In this document: positions 40,222 through 52,610 of the stretch, piece after piece
Numbering within the stretch: the stretch's first letter is position 1
Layout: each line of letters opens with the position of its first letter
Assembly: GCA_933228895.1 (NCBI GenBank)
Contig: OW121846.1
Location: 110,005,054-110,069,053 of the forward strand
DNA from: Platycnemis pennipes
Taxonomy: Eukaryota; Arthropoda; Insecta; Odonata; Platycnemididae
DNA length: 64,000 nucleotides
Reading direction: 5' to 3'
Program-made: the position numbers and the translations under genes
Notes under the pieces: model-generated
Databases searched by the model: none
What the model saw: only the letters and a program-made list of their open reading frames with translations
Told to the model about the DNA's origin: nothing

Positions 40222-40285
40222 TGACCGGGACTCAAATCTGTACTCCCTGATTTCCGTGCAGGTGCTCTATCACTGGAGATACCAA
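40222..40285 (-). repeat. tRNA-like SINE head (minus strand)
   Basis: Minus strand: GGTATCTCCAGTGATAGAGC (A-box-like) and CAGATTTGAGTCCCGG (B-box-like) with near-tRNA spacing. No complete cloverleaf. The head differs from the 39755-39984 SINE, so it may be another family. Confidence 0.6.
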
Positions 40286-40479
40286 GATATCATTCAGTGT
40301 GGGAATTTGTAGAGAGTTAAACTCTCTAAAGTTAAAGTTAGAGTCAAAGGGACAAGAAGTTGCCGAACTGCTGGACGTATTATTCCGCAAAGCTGCCTAA
40401 GAAAGAGGACGCCTTTCTGCTACTGTGCAAATGGGGTCGTTTACCATATTTTTTTAAATCGCTAAATCTGATTGAGCTT

Positions 40480-40930
40480 GTAAAATAAAAAGACCCGTAT
40501 TTTTCCGTTTTTTGATCCATAAATTATTTATCGAGTTATAAGCGGCGAAAAACTGATGTTTTAAACCCTTTCGGAAAAGTGGGCGTGGTGCCACCTCTGA
40601 CGTATATCGACTTCGTCCAATCTCAATTGAGCCCACGAAGCTACTTCACCTCATTACAATGGGGGGGGGGGCGGCACAGCTGACTCTGCCAATAGGAGCA
40701 ATTGCGACAGCATTTGTTCGAGCAGACCTTCCAAGAACCCCCCTCCACTCCCTTCCCTTCCCCTAAAAGCAGTCAAGGACGGGAGGAAAATGACGTAAAT
40801 GTTATCAAAGCAGCTTTATCGGTGGGCGTCACCTTTTGCTTATTTTAGTTTTTTATTTATTAGTGAATGGTTTTGGTTCGAGGATTAATGCTTTCACTAA
40901 AATTCGTTTTTCGACCCAACTTACAATTTC
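40480..40930 (-). repeat. Interspersed repeat, copy 2 (inverted relative to 28990)
   Basis: Reverse complement of 28990-29600, with about 75% similarity by eye. Conserved islands are GATTGGACGAAGT, GCCCACTTTTCCGAAAGGGT, TATAACTCGATAAA, CTCCCGTCCTTGACT and AAAACTAAAATAAGCAAA. It lacks the ~200-bp middle block and has a G-run at about 40662-40671. Confidence 0.85.
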
Positions 40931-41110
40931 GTGTACAAAATTGTGATTACGGTTCCGAGTAAACACCCCCATTGGAAATCATTAGTAATGAGCGAAAGAA
41001 AAATGGTAACAATGCGTCGTTTTACAGAATTTTCGATTCAAATGGGCAGTGTACTGCTTGAAAATTGTCATTTAAGAGAAAATCGAGGCAATGCCGGTAC
41101 CAATAATCAA

Positions 41111-41185
41111 TCCTAACGCCGGTCACTCGATTTAAACCTCCCGAGCCCCAATTAGCCCCATCGCTACCGCCTGGCCACTGGTGCG
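41111..41185 (-). repeat. tRNA-like SINE head (minus strand)
   Basis: Minus strand: AGTGGCCAGGCGGTAGCG (A box, about 41162-41177) and GGTTTAAATCG (B box, 41128-41138), tRNA-like spacing, GC-rich relative to flanks. No SINE body assigned. Confidence 0.6.
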
Positions 41186-44100
41186 GTCAGCGCGAAACCC
41201 ATGCGCATTGGCTTTATGGACCTGTCGAACCCTTCGTGATACATCTAGTGTGTTGGTGGTGGAGTCGGAGTTGAAGTAAGACTCAATGGAGAATACAGAT
41301 TTGGAATAGTTTCCAGAGGTATGTTGCTCAGGATTTCTTGTCACCGTGTTGTATATCAGCATCGATTTTTTAAAATAAATATTATTAACCATATGTTTTA
41401 ATGATTAATCCACCATTCGATTACATGATATTTTCTGATGGTCAAATATCTGGCATAAGAAGTATAAGAAAACATGAAACGTAAGCTGTTGGCTGGTGAA
41501 ACGGAGCGCAAGTAGTAGGTAATTATCGGTTCCGTAGAGTAGTTTTATGTTTACAATTATATTTGCAGCAGTATTTGCAATTGCTCATGTAATAAATCAT
41601 TAGTTGAGTGATGAATAAGCTTGGGTTGAATAAGACAAGTGACCGTTTTCGGCAAAACTCTTTTTTCAGGCTAAGAAATGACTATGAAAAAATAAGACTC
41701 ATCACACGTGTTATCGCGCATCTTTGCAGGAATATTGAGGAAGCAATAACAATATATTGAAATTCTATGCATTTATTATGAATTAATTTGTGTCGAAAAT
41801 ATCATCCAGTGAAGAATGGACGATCGCCAGCATAGGTTCCATAAATTCTTTCTTTCCTTTCGTATCTCTCTCGGGTTCTATCCGTCAAATTCACCGTTTA
41901 CGCTTTTCTCTAACTTACATGACATTTCCCTGAAGTATCACATGCTTTCTCTTCATATTTCTTACTTTCAAATCACTTTTTACTTTTAATTTACTTTTTA
42001 CAAATTCTTACTTTCAATCAGCTTTTACATGCACTGTTTTCATCTTCCTTCTTTTCTAAATCACATCTTACTTGTCGAAAACCCTAACGTGCAAATTATA
42101 AAGAAGTTTCTCCCACTCCTTCGAATCGCGATTTCACACAGAGGAACTATGATCTTCTCAAATTTGATTGGTCGGGCTCGCGGTGCTTAGAACCCATTGA
42201 AGAGTAAATGGAGTAAATTTCCTCTCGTAGCGATAGTGGGGTGCCGCTCATATTGTTGGAACACTTTTGAACCTAACTGTGCATGCTACTCAGAAGTGCT
42301 AATGCTTATAGAAGTGAGTTAGATATGTATTCACGAGGAATGTCCTACTAATTGGTCAATACCTAGTTAGAAATATATTTATATTGCAGCGGTGTATTAA
42401 CATGAGCGAATGCGTCAGGAACATGATTTAGATACAAAACAAACTACTTTACCCTCATTTCACCGGTCCATCTGGTTACCATGTTGACTATTACCTTCCC
42501 TTGTTGGAAGAAGAATGATATTTTCAATCTATCCGCAGGAAAAATCTCTCCTTTCTTGTTTTTCAGGTCACATCTTGTATTAGGTATACGCGGATGTTTT
42601 AGCATATTACGTAAGTCAACGGCAATCTGATTAAATTAAAATTACTTAAATTAATTACTCTAAATTTCAATCTGCTGTTACATAGCGACAACTAGCCTAG
42701 TTGTTTTGTTGATCTCTTAACTTGTACAATCATCATAATGACCTTTCGCATATCTTGCCGATCTTATTCGTGTATGCTCTAATTTTTTGATCATATCTTA
42801 CTAGCTCGGCTCCCAAATACCTGCGGAATATTCTAAATGATGTCCGACCGAGGACTAACGGCATCTTTATCGTACTTTCTCATCGCATGTATGAGAAACC
42901 TTTTTACGAATCCTAATCTATGATTTACTGCACCTGTTATTTCCCTGCTGTGCTTCTGTGATGCTACAACTAAATTTTGAACAATCCTACGTTTGATATC
43001 TGATTTTGTTTCAATCAATAATTATTTAAGAGGGTGATAATCTTTTGTGCTCTTTTTCCAATAGTTCGCAACTGTACATTTAAAAAATTTCATTCAACCT
43101 GTCAAGTAACACACCAATCATCAATTGCTTTTAAATCGTAATCATTATCCATTCGATATTCATGTATGCTTTCGTGTACGATGAGGCATGCTTCTGCATT
43201 CCATAACACGCCAGGCGAAGACATGCATTTACGCATGTACTCACGGAATGTACTTCGCCGAATGTACTCTTTTCGGACGTCTTTCGACACTATCCACCGT
43301 GGAATACTCAAGTAATCGAAATCACAGCTTAGCAAGACTGTCAATACTCAGCTAAGATGCAATTAAAAGAGACATTGGATCGGAATAGGCATACGTTTGT
43401 GGGTGAAGGTCGTTAATATCGATTTCACCGCCAGGGTTATGAATTTGTGGACAGAAATTTGTCACCTCGAAAATAAAACGTCACAAACTGTGAAAAACTT
43501 AGACACTCCCACGCAAATATGATTATACCAAGTGTATGGATGATGGTCGAAAACCTGCCAAAAATATTCCAAAACCAAGTATCCGTGAACTTCCGGCGGC
43601 CAATGTTTCGACTTCACGTTCACGTGCCTTATGCCCCTCTTTACACACTTTTGTTTACGATCAGACATAAATGGATGACTTATTGTGATTTTATATGACA
43701 CTGAAGTATAAGCTGCTATGAACTTCATGTCATAAGAAGCAAAAATATGACGTGGAGATTACACTCGAAAAGTGAAAACCAAAGCTATCACCCCGAGGTG
43801 GAAAGGAAGTCAGGTACCTTAAAGGTTATATTGGGTAAACCGCATCTCATGCTGAATCCAACGGCGTGTGAAATTCACTAATGACGTAACAGTGTTCTAT
43901 TCCCCTTAGGACTGGGATTATTAAGATGATACGTTAAGAAAATCACTTGGGTCGGAATGGATGTTCTAAATGGGGATTCACCTGGATTCAAAATTTACAT
44001 TTTGGGGTCAACGGATATATTTGGCTTCCACATCACTAAAGGCACAAAAGAAGATATGTTAAAAGACGTCGAAACGTTCTATAGCATTTCATAAATAATA

Positions 44101-44735
44101 ATCCACATTTTGACATGCATAGTGGTACCAATTGTCAGCCATGCACTTTGGTTCACCATTCCGCATAACGTTGCACATAACAGATTGGACAGAAAGTCTC
44201 AAACTGTATTAGAATGGGTAACGGTTCGAAACAGTAAAATCCTATTTCCCAAATTTTTACCTTCTATTTTGAGGATAAAAATGAGACATCGGTGCTCATT
44301 TTAATTCAAAAAACAGCAAGATAAGGTCAGTCCGATCCCTTACATGCTAGTATCCCAAGGTAGACTCAAAGCATTATTGCCAGTCGTCAGCATAGCATAT
44401 TTGATTTTCTATCGATAAAAAATTATGATTATTTTTCGTAAATTTACTTACATAAAATTATCTCTGGTATGCTAATGCATAGGCAAGCGCTTATATTTTA
44501 CAGAGCTACGCTATTGAGAACTTTCAGCATATCTTTGAGGAAGCACTCCTTGATTTTGCTACATGCATGCTAATGGACTGCAGTCCTACCGGGGATTTTA
44601 ATTGAGAAGTTTTCACCCGGAACGGCTCTAGATTAAGTTTAAGATTAGTTAAAGGCTTTGGGCGTCATATTATGGAAATATTTTACTGCAGGAATGAAAT
44701 GCGAGTTTACAAAACTGTTATTTCCACAGGTAATT
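41186..44735. other. Non-coding stretch in the Shal intron
   Basis: AT-rich. A pyrimidine-rich segment (41860-42060) and short minus-strand frames at 42833-43018 and 43102-43344 might be remnants of an old retroelement, but no diagnostic motif is visible. Confidence 0.4.
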
Positions 44736-44739
44736 TTAT

Positions 44740-46900
44740 TGCTCACGACCATAGCATAGTTGTGGAGAGGCCGATATAAAACCTAGGGCATAGTAGGTAA
44801 AGAAGTAGGTAGAAGATAATGTTGGTGGTCCAGGAAGGGAACAGACGGAAGGGAAAATGGAAGGATTTTTTTGGGAATAGACTGTGTGATGAGGATGGGA
44901 CAAGTATTGCAACTCGCGTGGTTGCAGCGGGAAGGAGGTGATTTGGTAGGGAGATGAGATTTGTTCAAGACTTTGGTGCATATGAAACTATCTGAGAGGT
45001 TAGGAGGTCGTTTCAAGGTTAGAGATAGGTATTTAGTTGAAACGTTAATGGAGGTCAGGTTGTCAGAGAGGATAAGGAAAGTTTTTTGAGGGACTGAATA
45101 CCAGGGAAATGAGTTGTGCAGAGAGAGAGGGAGGTTGTTTTACTCTTGCGTGGTAGGATTTCGGGGGAATAGGGTTTGTTAAGGATTTTTTTGTTGAGAA
45201 GGATCTTTGGGTATCCTAATTGGAGGAGGGACTGATGTAAGGTAGTTAGGAATTTGTTAAGAGTGTGGGTTATTGCAAATGCGATGGGCTCCGATGGAAA
45301 GAGAGTAAAGAGGGACCTTTTGGTATGGTAGTGAAGGCAGGTATTGTAATGGAGGTACTGTTGTTTGTTGGTGGGTTACATGTCAACTTGAATTTACTTG
45401 AATGAGAGAGAGATGTCAATATCCAGGAAAATAGAAGGAGATGCTGACAAAGAAAGAAACTGAAGAGGAGGCGTTGAGGGAAATAAAAGACTTCAGTAAG
45501 TTGATGCCATGGGGCCAAAGAAGAATGATATCATTATAACGGAACTGGAGGAGGGATTTAAAGGGACATGTGGAGAGAAAGGATTCTTCAAGGAAGCTGA
45601 GGGAAGCTGGTTATCGTACAATGGGCTAAACCTACTTCCCACGGCCCAGCCCCTCGTCTGTAGATAGAAGTTATTGTGAACGGTGAATGAATTATGGGTA
45701 AGGATGAAATGGGTAAGATATAGGAGAAATGTGGTAGCAATGTGTGGGTTAGGGCGCTGGTTTAGGAAGTGGTGGAGGGAAGAGAGACCTTGGGATTGTG
45801 GGATTGAGGTGTACAGTGAGGTGACGTCGATGCATGATATAGCATTATCGTTGGGAAGTGGAGTGGAGCTGAGCCAATCGAGGAAGTGGTTGGTCTTTTT
45901 AGTGTAGATGATAGGCTGTGGAGTAGACGCTGAAGATAAGAATCTACAAAAGCGGAAATGCGTTCGGTGGGTGAATGACAGGAGGAGACAATGGAACAAC
46001 CATGGTTGTTAGGTTTGTGAATTTTATGGAGGATGTAAAAATGATAAGTGCGGGGATGGGGAGAGACCAGTAGAGCGATGTCTTTGCTGGCGTGACCTTT
46101 TACTGGGACTGTTTCCTTTAGAAAGGAAGTAATTTCGTGGAAGAATTTAGGGTTGGGGTCATAGGTTATGGGGATCTATGGAGATGCATCGGTCAGCTGC
46201 CTTAGTGTTTCATTAGTGTAATCAGTGACATGATGGACCAACGTAGAGCCTTTATCAGAGGAAGGTATAGCAATATTAGTATTGGAAGGGAGATTAAGAT
46301 GGAGGGCTGAGACTTCAGCCGGAGACAAGTTAAATTTCGATTTGAAAAACTGGCAAAGGAGGGATCAGAATATTTAGTAAAAAAAAGGTTTCTGAATATT
46401 TCTATACAGTGATTAGAAGGAGGAATTAGGGGTTCATAGGAAAGGGAGGTTTTAGTTTGTTGAGAGCTTTATGCATAGAATTGGTGGGTGGAAGAAGAGA
46501 AGTTCCAGAAAAATATTCATTTAATGTTGCGGCAGAAATCAAGGGCGCCGATAAGAATATTGACAAGATTAGTTTTGGAGGTGAGCAAGAGCGAGAGGCA
46601 TTTTTTACACAAAGAAGTTCCGATTGTGTTTAAGGAATGGAAGAAAGATTTACCATCACTTGTTCTGCTGAGGAAGTATTTTCAGCGGTCTCACTAGGAG
46701 TAGGCGGAGGCTCTTTGGGACGCGCATTGGGAAAGCACGAACCGTGGGTGGTGGATGAGAATCAAGCTGGAGAGGGCCTTCAGGTCTGGTTTGAACAAGT
46801 ACAGGGGCGAAGGAGGTGGATCGATGCTGCAGGACATAAGGGCAAAGAGAGGCCTCGAGGGAGAAAAGAAGCTCAAAGGGAGGATAGTTCTTGACAGCTT
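44740..46900 (-). pseudogene. Penelope-like element (PLE) reverse transcriptase
   Basis: PLEs are retroelements whose RT is related to telomerase. Minus-strand reading, in order: KPNNHGCSIVSSCHSPTERI near 46000 (PLE 'R.IVS...SPTE.IS' block). Then CIDVTSLYTSIPQSQGLSSL (RT, aspartate motif), NNFYLQTRGWAVGSRFSPLY (the QTRG.AMG...P.Y block) and a degraded YNDI near 45530 for the Y.DD catalytic motif. Next come the QQYLHY-type block near 45350 and RCNHASCNTCPILITQS near 44900, the cysteine cluster preceding the GIY-YIG nuclease. The sequence ends at about 44740, where the nuclease should begin, so the nuclease is missing. Several frame changes and stops indicate a pseudogene, although the 168-codon RT block at 45493-45999 is open. 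Confidence 0.88.
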
Positions 46901-47305
46901 TTTGGCTCCTGAAATGATAGTGTGTGAAGGGTAAAAAGAAGAATCGAATGGGGCGATCGTATGGGAGAGACTGCGAGCTGCAAGAGCTGACAATATGAAT
47001 GAGGGAGTGGATACGTGACTAGTAACTTTTAACGAGAGTATTGTAATGAAAGTGGACGGAATACCAACTTTCATATCCCTTTTTCTGTGACATTCGCTGT
47101 TTGCTTCCCGCAAAGGTGACCATCGCCCTAGACTACACGAGAAGCGGCATCAGGCCTTTCAGCGGTCAGCCTCGGAGATCATTTGGCTAACCAACTCTTA
47201 TATCTCGTGTCATTGTACCGTTTGATCGACGCGCGCGGTGACCGGCCAGCGTTACGTATACAATCAAAAATATTTTATTTCAGACATGATACATATAATC
47301 TCTGC

Positions 47306-47515
47306 CAAACTTTTTTAAGTTGTAGAGGAGGGTTCTATCTACAAAATATAAAAAATAAACAAGATCAAAGATATAAGTACAGCATTAAAAATTGGTTTGA
47401 AAATTTAAAATTGTAATAAACTGCATAAAATTGTTTATATTTTGTCATAAAATCTCTTGTTACATTTTATAAATTAAAGAATTATAAAATAAGTCCTTTT
47501 GCACATCTGTAGTTG
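47306..47515. repeat. AT-rich direct repeat, copy 1
   Basis: TTTTTTAAGTTGTAGAGGAG, then TTGGTTTGAAAATTTA and AAAATAAGTCCTTTTGCACA, recur in order at 48783-48990, offset about 1475 bp. Similarity is about 75% by eye. Confidence 0.8.
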
Positions 47516-48782
47516 AAATAGTCTCGGAGATATAGCGTAAAATGTGTAGTCACTTTTGGAAAATTCGAATTTTGCAACGTTACGGTTGTAAACGGTAAAC
47601 AGTTGTATGTAACGCAAAATGGCTTTGGGGATTTCATTTCCCTATCAAATGATGACTTTGTGCCAAATTTGGTCAACATCGTTTACCCTAAGGGTCATTT
47701 TTGCTGATTTTTTGGTCGAATTGACGTGGAATGACCAATATGTAATATTTAGAAGAGAGAGACATCCTAATGATTGATAGCAACAAGTTATTACCGCCTA
47801 AAAAGATTAAAAAGTCAGTAATAGTATCAATCAGTTCATGCCTCCAAGGACGACTACCAAATGACTGCTTATGGTGCAGCAGGACATTTATGCAGTTCTG
47901 CATCAGCAAATGCATGTGAAGGGTCACTATCAGTAGTAGAAGTAGAATTAATTTTTTTGGGTGCATCGACACCTAAGGTCATTTAGCACCGCTTCTTAAA
48001 CTTGAAAACATTAGCTAGTCCGTGGGATCTTAATATTTCAAAAATTTCGAACTGTTCATAAAGGTCACTATCAGAGGCATGCATTTGTACAGAGAAGAGA
48101 AAGAGAGCGGAACTGTTGAAACCATGAGTAGGTACTCCCAAGACAAGAAACCAAGAAGTAAGTACTCCCAGAAAAAACAAGGAGTTCGAACGAATGGCAG
48201 GAAAACTATTACGCAAAATTTCATGAAATTCCTATCCATACCTTATCACAGATTTCTTTAACAGCAGATACAGTGGTCACTTCTAGGTGTGATGGGTCTC
48301 TTCGACGGTAATCTACAAACAAGCCTTCAGCCATTCCTATCTCAACTGTGCTGACAGACACATGTGGCGGCAAAACCTCTGATTCACAGTTCTGAAATCT
48401 CAGCATCAAACACCTGCTGTTGATAACAAATTCCATAGATCAAGTAAATATCAGTTTTCAAAAAAACTAAAACAGCCAGTAGCATTTTAAACAGAAGACG
48501 AGATGACTTGAGTCTTACTGCTCTCCGAGGCCGACCCCTGTAAGGTCCTCGCTGTCCTCATGTATACTAGGGCGGTGGTCATATCTACGGGAAGCAAATG
48601 GTGAATGGCACGGGCAAAAAGGATTTCAGAGTGTGTATACGGCTGTAAACGGGGAGACGAAGATGAAAGAGAGAGTGTGTTGGGATCTGAAGACACCAGA
48701 GTACCGTACCTCCGTAGGGTCGACCGGTCGACCCTGACGCCTGACGCCGCGGCCACTATTTAGTTTGTTGTGGATGAATTTT
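47516..48782. other. Segment between the direct repeats, unrecognised
   Basis: Holds overlapping minus-strand frames at 47688-47972, 47983-48216, 48221-48436 and a GC-richer 89-codon frame at 48487-48756, all minus. None shows a motif I recognise. They could be pieces of one decayed element gene bounded by the direct repeats; no start, splice or promoter evidence distinguishes this from chance. Confidence 0.35.
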
Positions 48783-48990
48783 GAACTATTTTAATTTGTA
48801 GTGGAGGGTTTTATCTAAAACATATAAAAGTAAGCAAAATCGAGGACATAGGTACATCGTCAAAAATCGATTTGAAAATTTACAATGGTTATAAAATATG
48901 TTAAATAGTTAATATTTTGTAACATTGTCATTTATTATATTTTTGCAATTCAAGACCTTCAAAATAAGTCCTTTTGTACGTCTGTGGCAT
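48783..48990. repeat. AT-rich direct repeat, copy 2
   Basis: Partner of 47306-47515, same orientation. The best-preserved part is TCAAAATAAGTCCTTTTGTA near the end. Confidence 0.8.
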
Positions 48991-49495
48991 TTTTTAAAAA
49001 CATACGATAAAGCATTAACAGTACTTGCTTCATGCACCAAAAAAACAATGTAAAGATCAATTCATCTGGCTTACCTAAATATTTGAATTAAAATTAGAAA
49101 ATTTTAGCTAAGTAACATCAAAAACCCATATCTGAAAGTTTCATGTGATAGCTGAGGATAGAGCCATCCATGATGTTACATATGCGAAAGACAATCATAA
49201 ATTCAGTGTTGTCGGAGTGGTACCTATTTCCTCTGTAATCAGTACTGAATTTAGTCACAAATTTTTACCACCTGAAAGACCTCATCAATTTCAAAAGAAA
49301 TGGGCTCCTGATATTAGATATATATAAAGTTTCACATGGGTTAGAAGTCGGGACCCAAATTACCAGCGCAACACCAAATCTTTCTTTTAATACATTTTTC
49401 GCCATTCCTTGGAACTCACTCCTTCTCAACGCAAAATTGCAAAATTAAAATTAAACACTTCGTAATATAGAAAAGGAGATCAAAAAACGGGATAA

Positions 49496-52400
49496 ATGGT
49501 GAAAATGACTGATATGGCGACTCACATGGTGGAATCTGATCTGTTAAGTATTTACAGGGATCAAAACATTCCTGTAAATGATTTTTCCCAGGTATTGGAA
49601 CACATTATGAACAAAGCAGGAAGAAATATGGTTGTGGTTAGTGACTTAAGCATTAATATAATGAATGAAAACAATGACTATGATTACAATAACTTGATGT
49701 GTACGCATGGATTTTCATCTCTAGTAAATGAGGCGACCAGGATTAGCCAACAATCGTCAACCTGCATTGATCACATGTTTGTAAGATTCTATAATTCTCT
49801 TAAATTAGAAACGTTGGCAGATGTAAGTCACTTGGGAATGATCATTCAATGCTCACTCTCGTCGTTAAAAAAGAAGTAAAAAATAACATTAATGTTGATG
49901 TGAAGTACCACGAAATGAAATGCATGTAAATTATGATATGTTCTAGGATCTAGCGGGTAAAATAGACTGGATTGCAGTAATTAAAGTAATTAAGGCAATT
50001 AAATTAAGGCATACGCCTCGAGGGCCTTTTCCATTATGTTGGGTTTGTTGTAATCTGTGATCGACAGGGCCAAAGTAACAATCAAACGCAACAAAAAGAC
50101 AAGAAAATTAAAACCTACGATGACCACTTCTCTGCTCATATAAATAAAATGGAAAAAATTACATCCCAAAAATGTGTAGACGAAATCCCAAAAGAACCAG
50201 CTTAAAGGAGGAATTTTTAAAATTTAGAAACAATCTAAGGGTTAAGTTGAGAAAGGCCTGCATTGATTATTATATGAGAAAGTTCGAAAATAATTGCGAT
50301 AATAAAAAATCCGAAAAAAGAGGAGCGTGGGCTACTGAATGAAGGGTACCGGGTTCAAATCCGGGTGAAGCCTTTGGACGCCCCCAGACGAAAAATCCTC
50401 GGGAGTGCGAGGTGGCCCAGGGAAAGGTACTGGCCCCCCTACCCTGAATGTGTGAAATTCATACACCGTGTGAATAAATTGTGGCTTAGTCCGGGGTGAG
50501 CTCTATCCTCACCTATCAAAACCAACCTTCGGGATGAATCACTGAATGAATGAATACAAAAGCCCAATGAAAGTGAAAGGAGTGAAAGAAATAACTCAAC
50601 AAAATAGTTCAAAAACCCGTGATCTATATATTGAAAGGGAAAACATGGTCATTACCGATCCTATGATATTGCCATCTGAATTTAATGAATATTTTATCTC
50701 AGCTTTTGAATCTAAAATTAATGAAACTACTGCCCACTCCTCATTGAAAAATACATGCTCCATAATTGATTCCTGTCAGTCGCTGTATTTGGAATCAGTA
50801 TATTGACAACAAATTATTGAACTGGTAAAAAGTTTCTCCTCGAACAAATCACCAGGCTTTGATGACATTAGTATCAATATACTGAAGAGTATAATAGTAT
50901 GTATTGCACCTGTTTTGGAATATGTGTTCAACCTGAGCATTTTAACCGAAGAATTTCATTCGGCTTTAAAACAGGTAGTAGTTATTCCGCTATTTAAGAA
51001 AGGTGATCCAAAGAAATTGGAAAATTATAGACCGATATTGCTCTTTTCAATATTTTCAGAAATTGTTGAAAAACTTGTTAAAAAAGGTTGTTGAATTTCT
51101 TAGAAAAACTCATTTTCTTAGCCCAAAGCAATTTGGTTTTAGAAGTAAATAAGGAACCAAAGATGCTTTAATGCATCATTTGCAAAATTTTTATAATGAA
51201 CTAAATCTAAATAAACGAACAGAAACCTTGTTCATTGACATTAAAAAAGCTTTCATCAAGCCGTATTCAGAGGAAATGTCCTTCAAGGGTTCAACAGCTA
51301 TCTTTCCATGCGCTCAAAATGTGTTCGAGTGTATAACAGTCATCGTAAATATAACGAAATTAAGGCTGGCATTCCACAAGGCTCAGTTCTGGGACCCATA
51401 CTTTTTATGATTTATATAAACATTCTTTGTAATCATAATTTTAATGGGCATGTCACAGCTTGCGCTGATGATGTTGCACTGAACTACGAAAGTGCATCTT
51501 GACACACTGTAAAAAGAAAGATGGAAGAAGATTTATTATCTCTTAGGCAATGGTTTAACTTTTAACTTTTTAATAGACTTTCCTTAAGTTCCATGACCAA
51601 ATACAGGGTGTATTTGTGACTCATGCAACAGATATAAAATTGACTGGGAAGTAAAATATCATTCCCCGGACTGTTCAGTAGGACACTGTTTAAATTCCAT
51701 CTCAATGGGAAATGTAACTGAATTTAAATATTTGGGAGTTATCCTAGACAATAAATTAAAATGGAAACACCACGTCCATTGTCTAACTACAACACTTCGG
51801 CACTGCCTCTCAAAATTATATTTCTTACGAAACAAATGTCCATTGAATTACCTAAACCTAAAAATCATCTATTTGGCTCCTGTACAGTATAAACTAAGTT
51901 ATGGTTTAAATTGCTGGGGGGGAGCCTATGGCAATGCAATAAAGCCTGTACTATTTCTGCAAAAGAGGATAGTACGCGTCATAATGTACAAAAACAGTTT
52001 CTCTCATGCATTTCCATTTTCCTTGGAACTGAACATATTGCCTCTTAGATACATGTATTTTTATAAAGTACTAAAAACTTTTTATTTAAGAAGTGGCGAC
52101 GAAGCAAATTTGTTACCGAGGACACATAACCTCAGTTTTCGTGAAATATATGACGTTTCTTCACCAAAACCTAATCTGACGTTATACCAAAGATGTTTTT
52201 TATATATCTCAAGAAAAATATTGAATGTCAAAAACACATCGAGGAAGAAAAAAAACGTTCTTTCTTTTTTTCTTCCTTAATAAAAAAATTTCTATATGAA
52301 ACAAAAAATTGGCTAGTTCTTGCAAAAATATCGAGGTTTTGTTCTGTAATGTGCATGTAATAAATATTGAATTAAGTGTAAAAAATGAAAGTTTTTGAAA

Positions 52401-52610
52401 TACTATAGTTATTGTCCTACTATATCTAACCTAGTATTTATCCGTCTCACTCGTAACCACTCTTATCGCTGTTTTATCTTTGTATCAATTTCCACACTAT
52501 TGTCTAATTCTTCGCAGGACTGTATAATCATTTGATGTCTAAAATTCTAATTATGTATTGTTTGTTACCATTGTTTGCATGGATTACCTATTAGTAGCCT
52601 CAATAAAGGC
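49496..52610 (+). pseudogene. Daphne/CR1-like LINE, interrupted by a SINE
   Basis: Plus strand. Endonuclease end at 49496-49879: LSIYRDQNIPVNDF, VVVSDLSINIMNEN where GD.N is usual, TRISQQSSTCIDHMF, and a lost S-D-H motif. Linker at about 50150-50320 (RNNLRVKLRKACIDYYMRKF). The SINE at 50343-50550 interrupts it; LINE sequence resumes with [40 protein letters not shown] (51350-51400, preserved as [17 protein letters not shown]) and the catalytic ADD in TACADDVALNYES (about 51460-51480). Thumb and C-terminus at 51705-52280 (KYLGVILDNKLKWKHHV, YGLNCWGGAYGNAIKP). The 3' end carries AATAAAGGCTTATTCATT near 52600. Stops and frameshifts occur throughout. The clade assignment is by motif memory only. 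Confidence 0.85.
50343..50550 (+). mobile_element. tRNA-derived SINE inserted in the LINE
   Basis: Starts at the B box (ACCGGGTTCAAATCCGGG), then TTTGGACGCCCCCAG, GGTGGCCCAGGGAAAGGTAC, CTACCCTGAATGTGTGAA, GGCTTAGTCCGGGGTGAG and CCTTCGGGATGAATC. The A box is missing, so it is 5'-truncated. CTGAATGAA occurs on both sides (left 50337-50342 region, right 50542-50550) and may be the target-site duplication or part of a TGAA tail. It splits the LINE open frame, so it inserted after the LINE. Confidence 0.85.

Noticed and set aside
42833..43344. Minus-strand frames as a retroelement
   Set aside because: GFVKRFL-like wording recalls LINE C-termini, but no second diagnostic block was found.
45683..45907. 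Plus-strand 74-codon frame
   Set aside because: Antisense shadow of the Penelope-like reverse transcriptase block.
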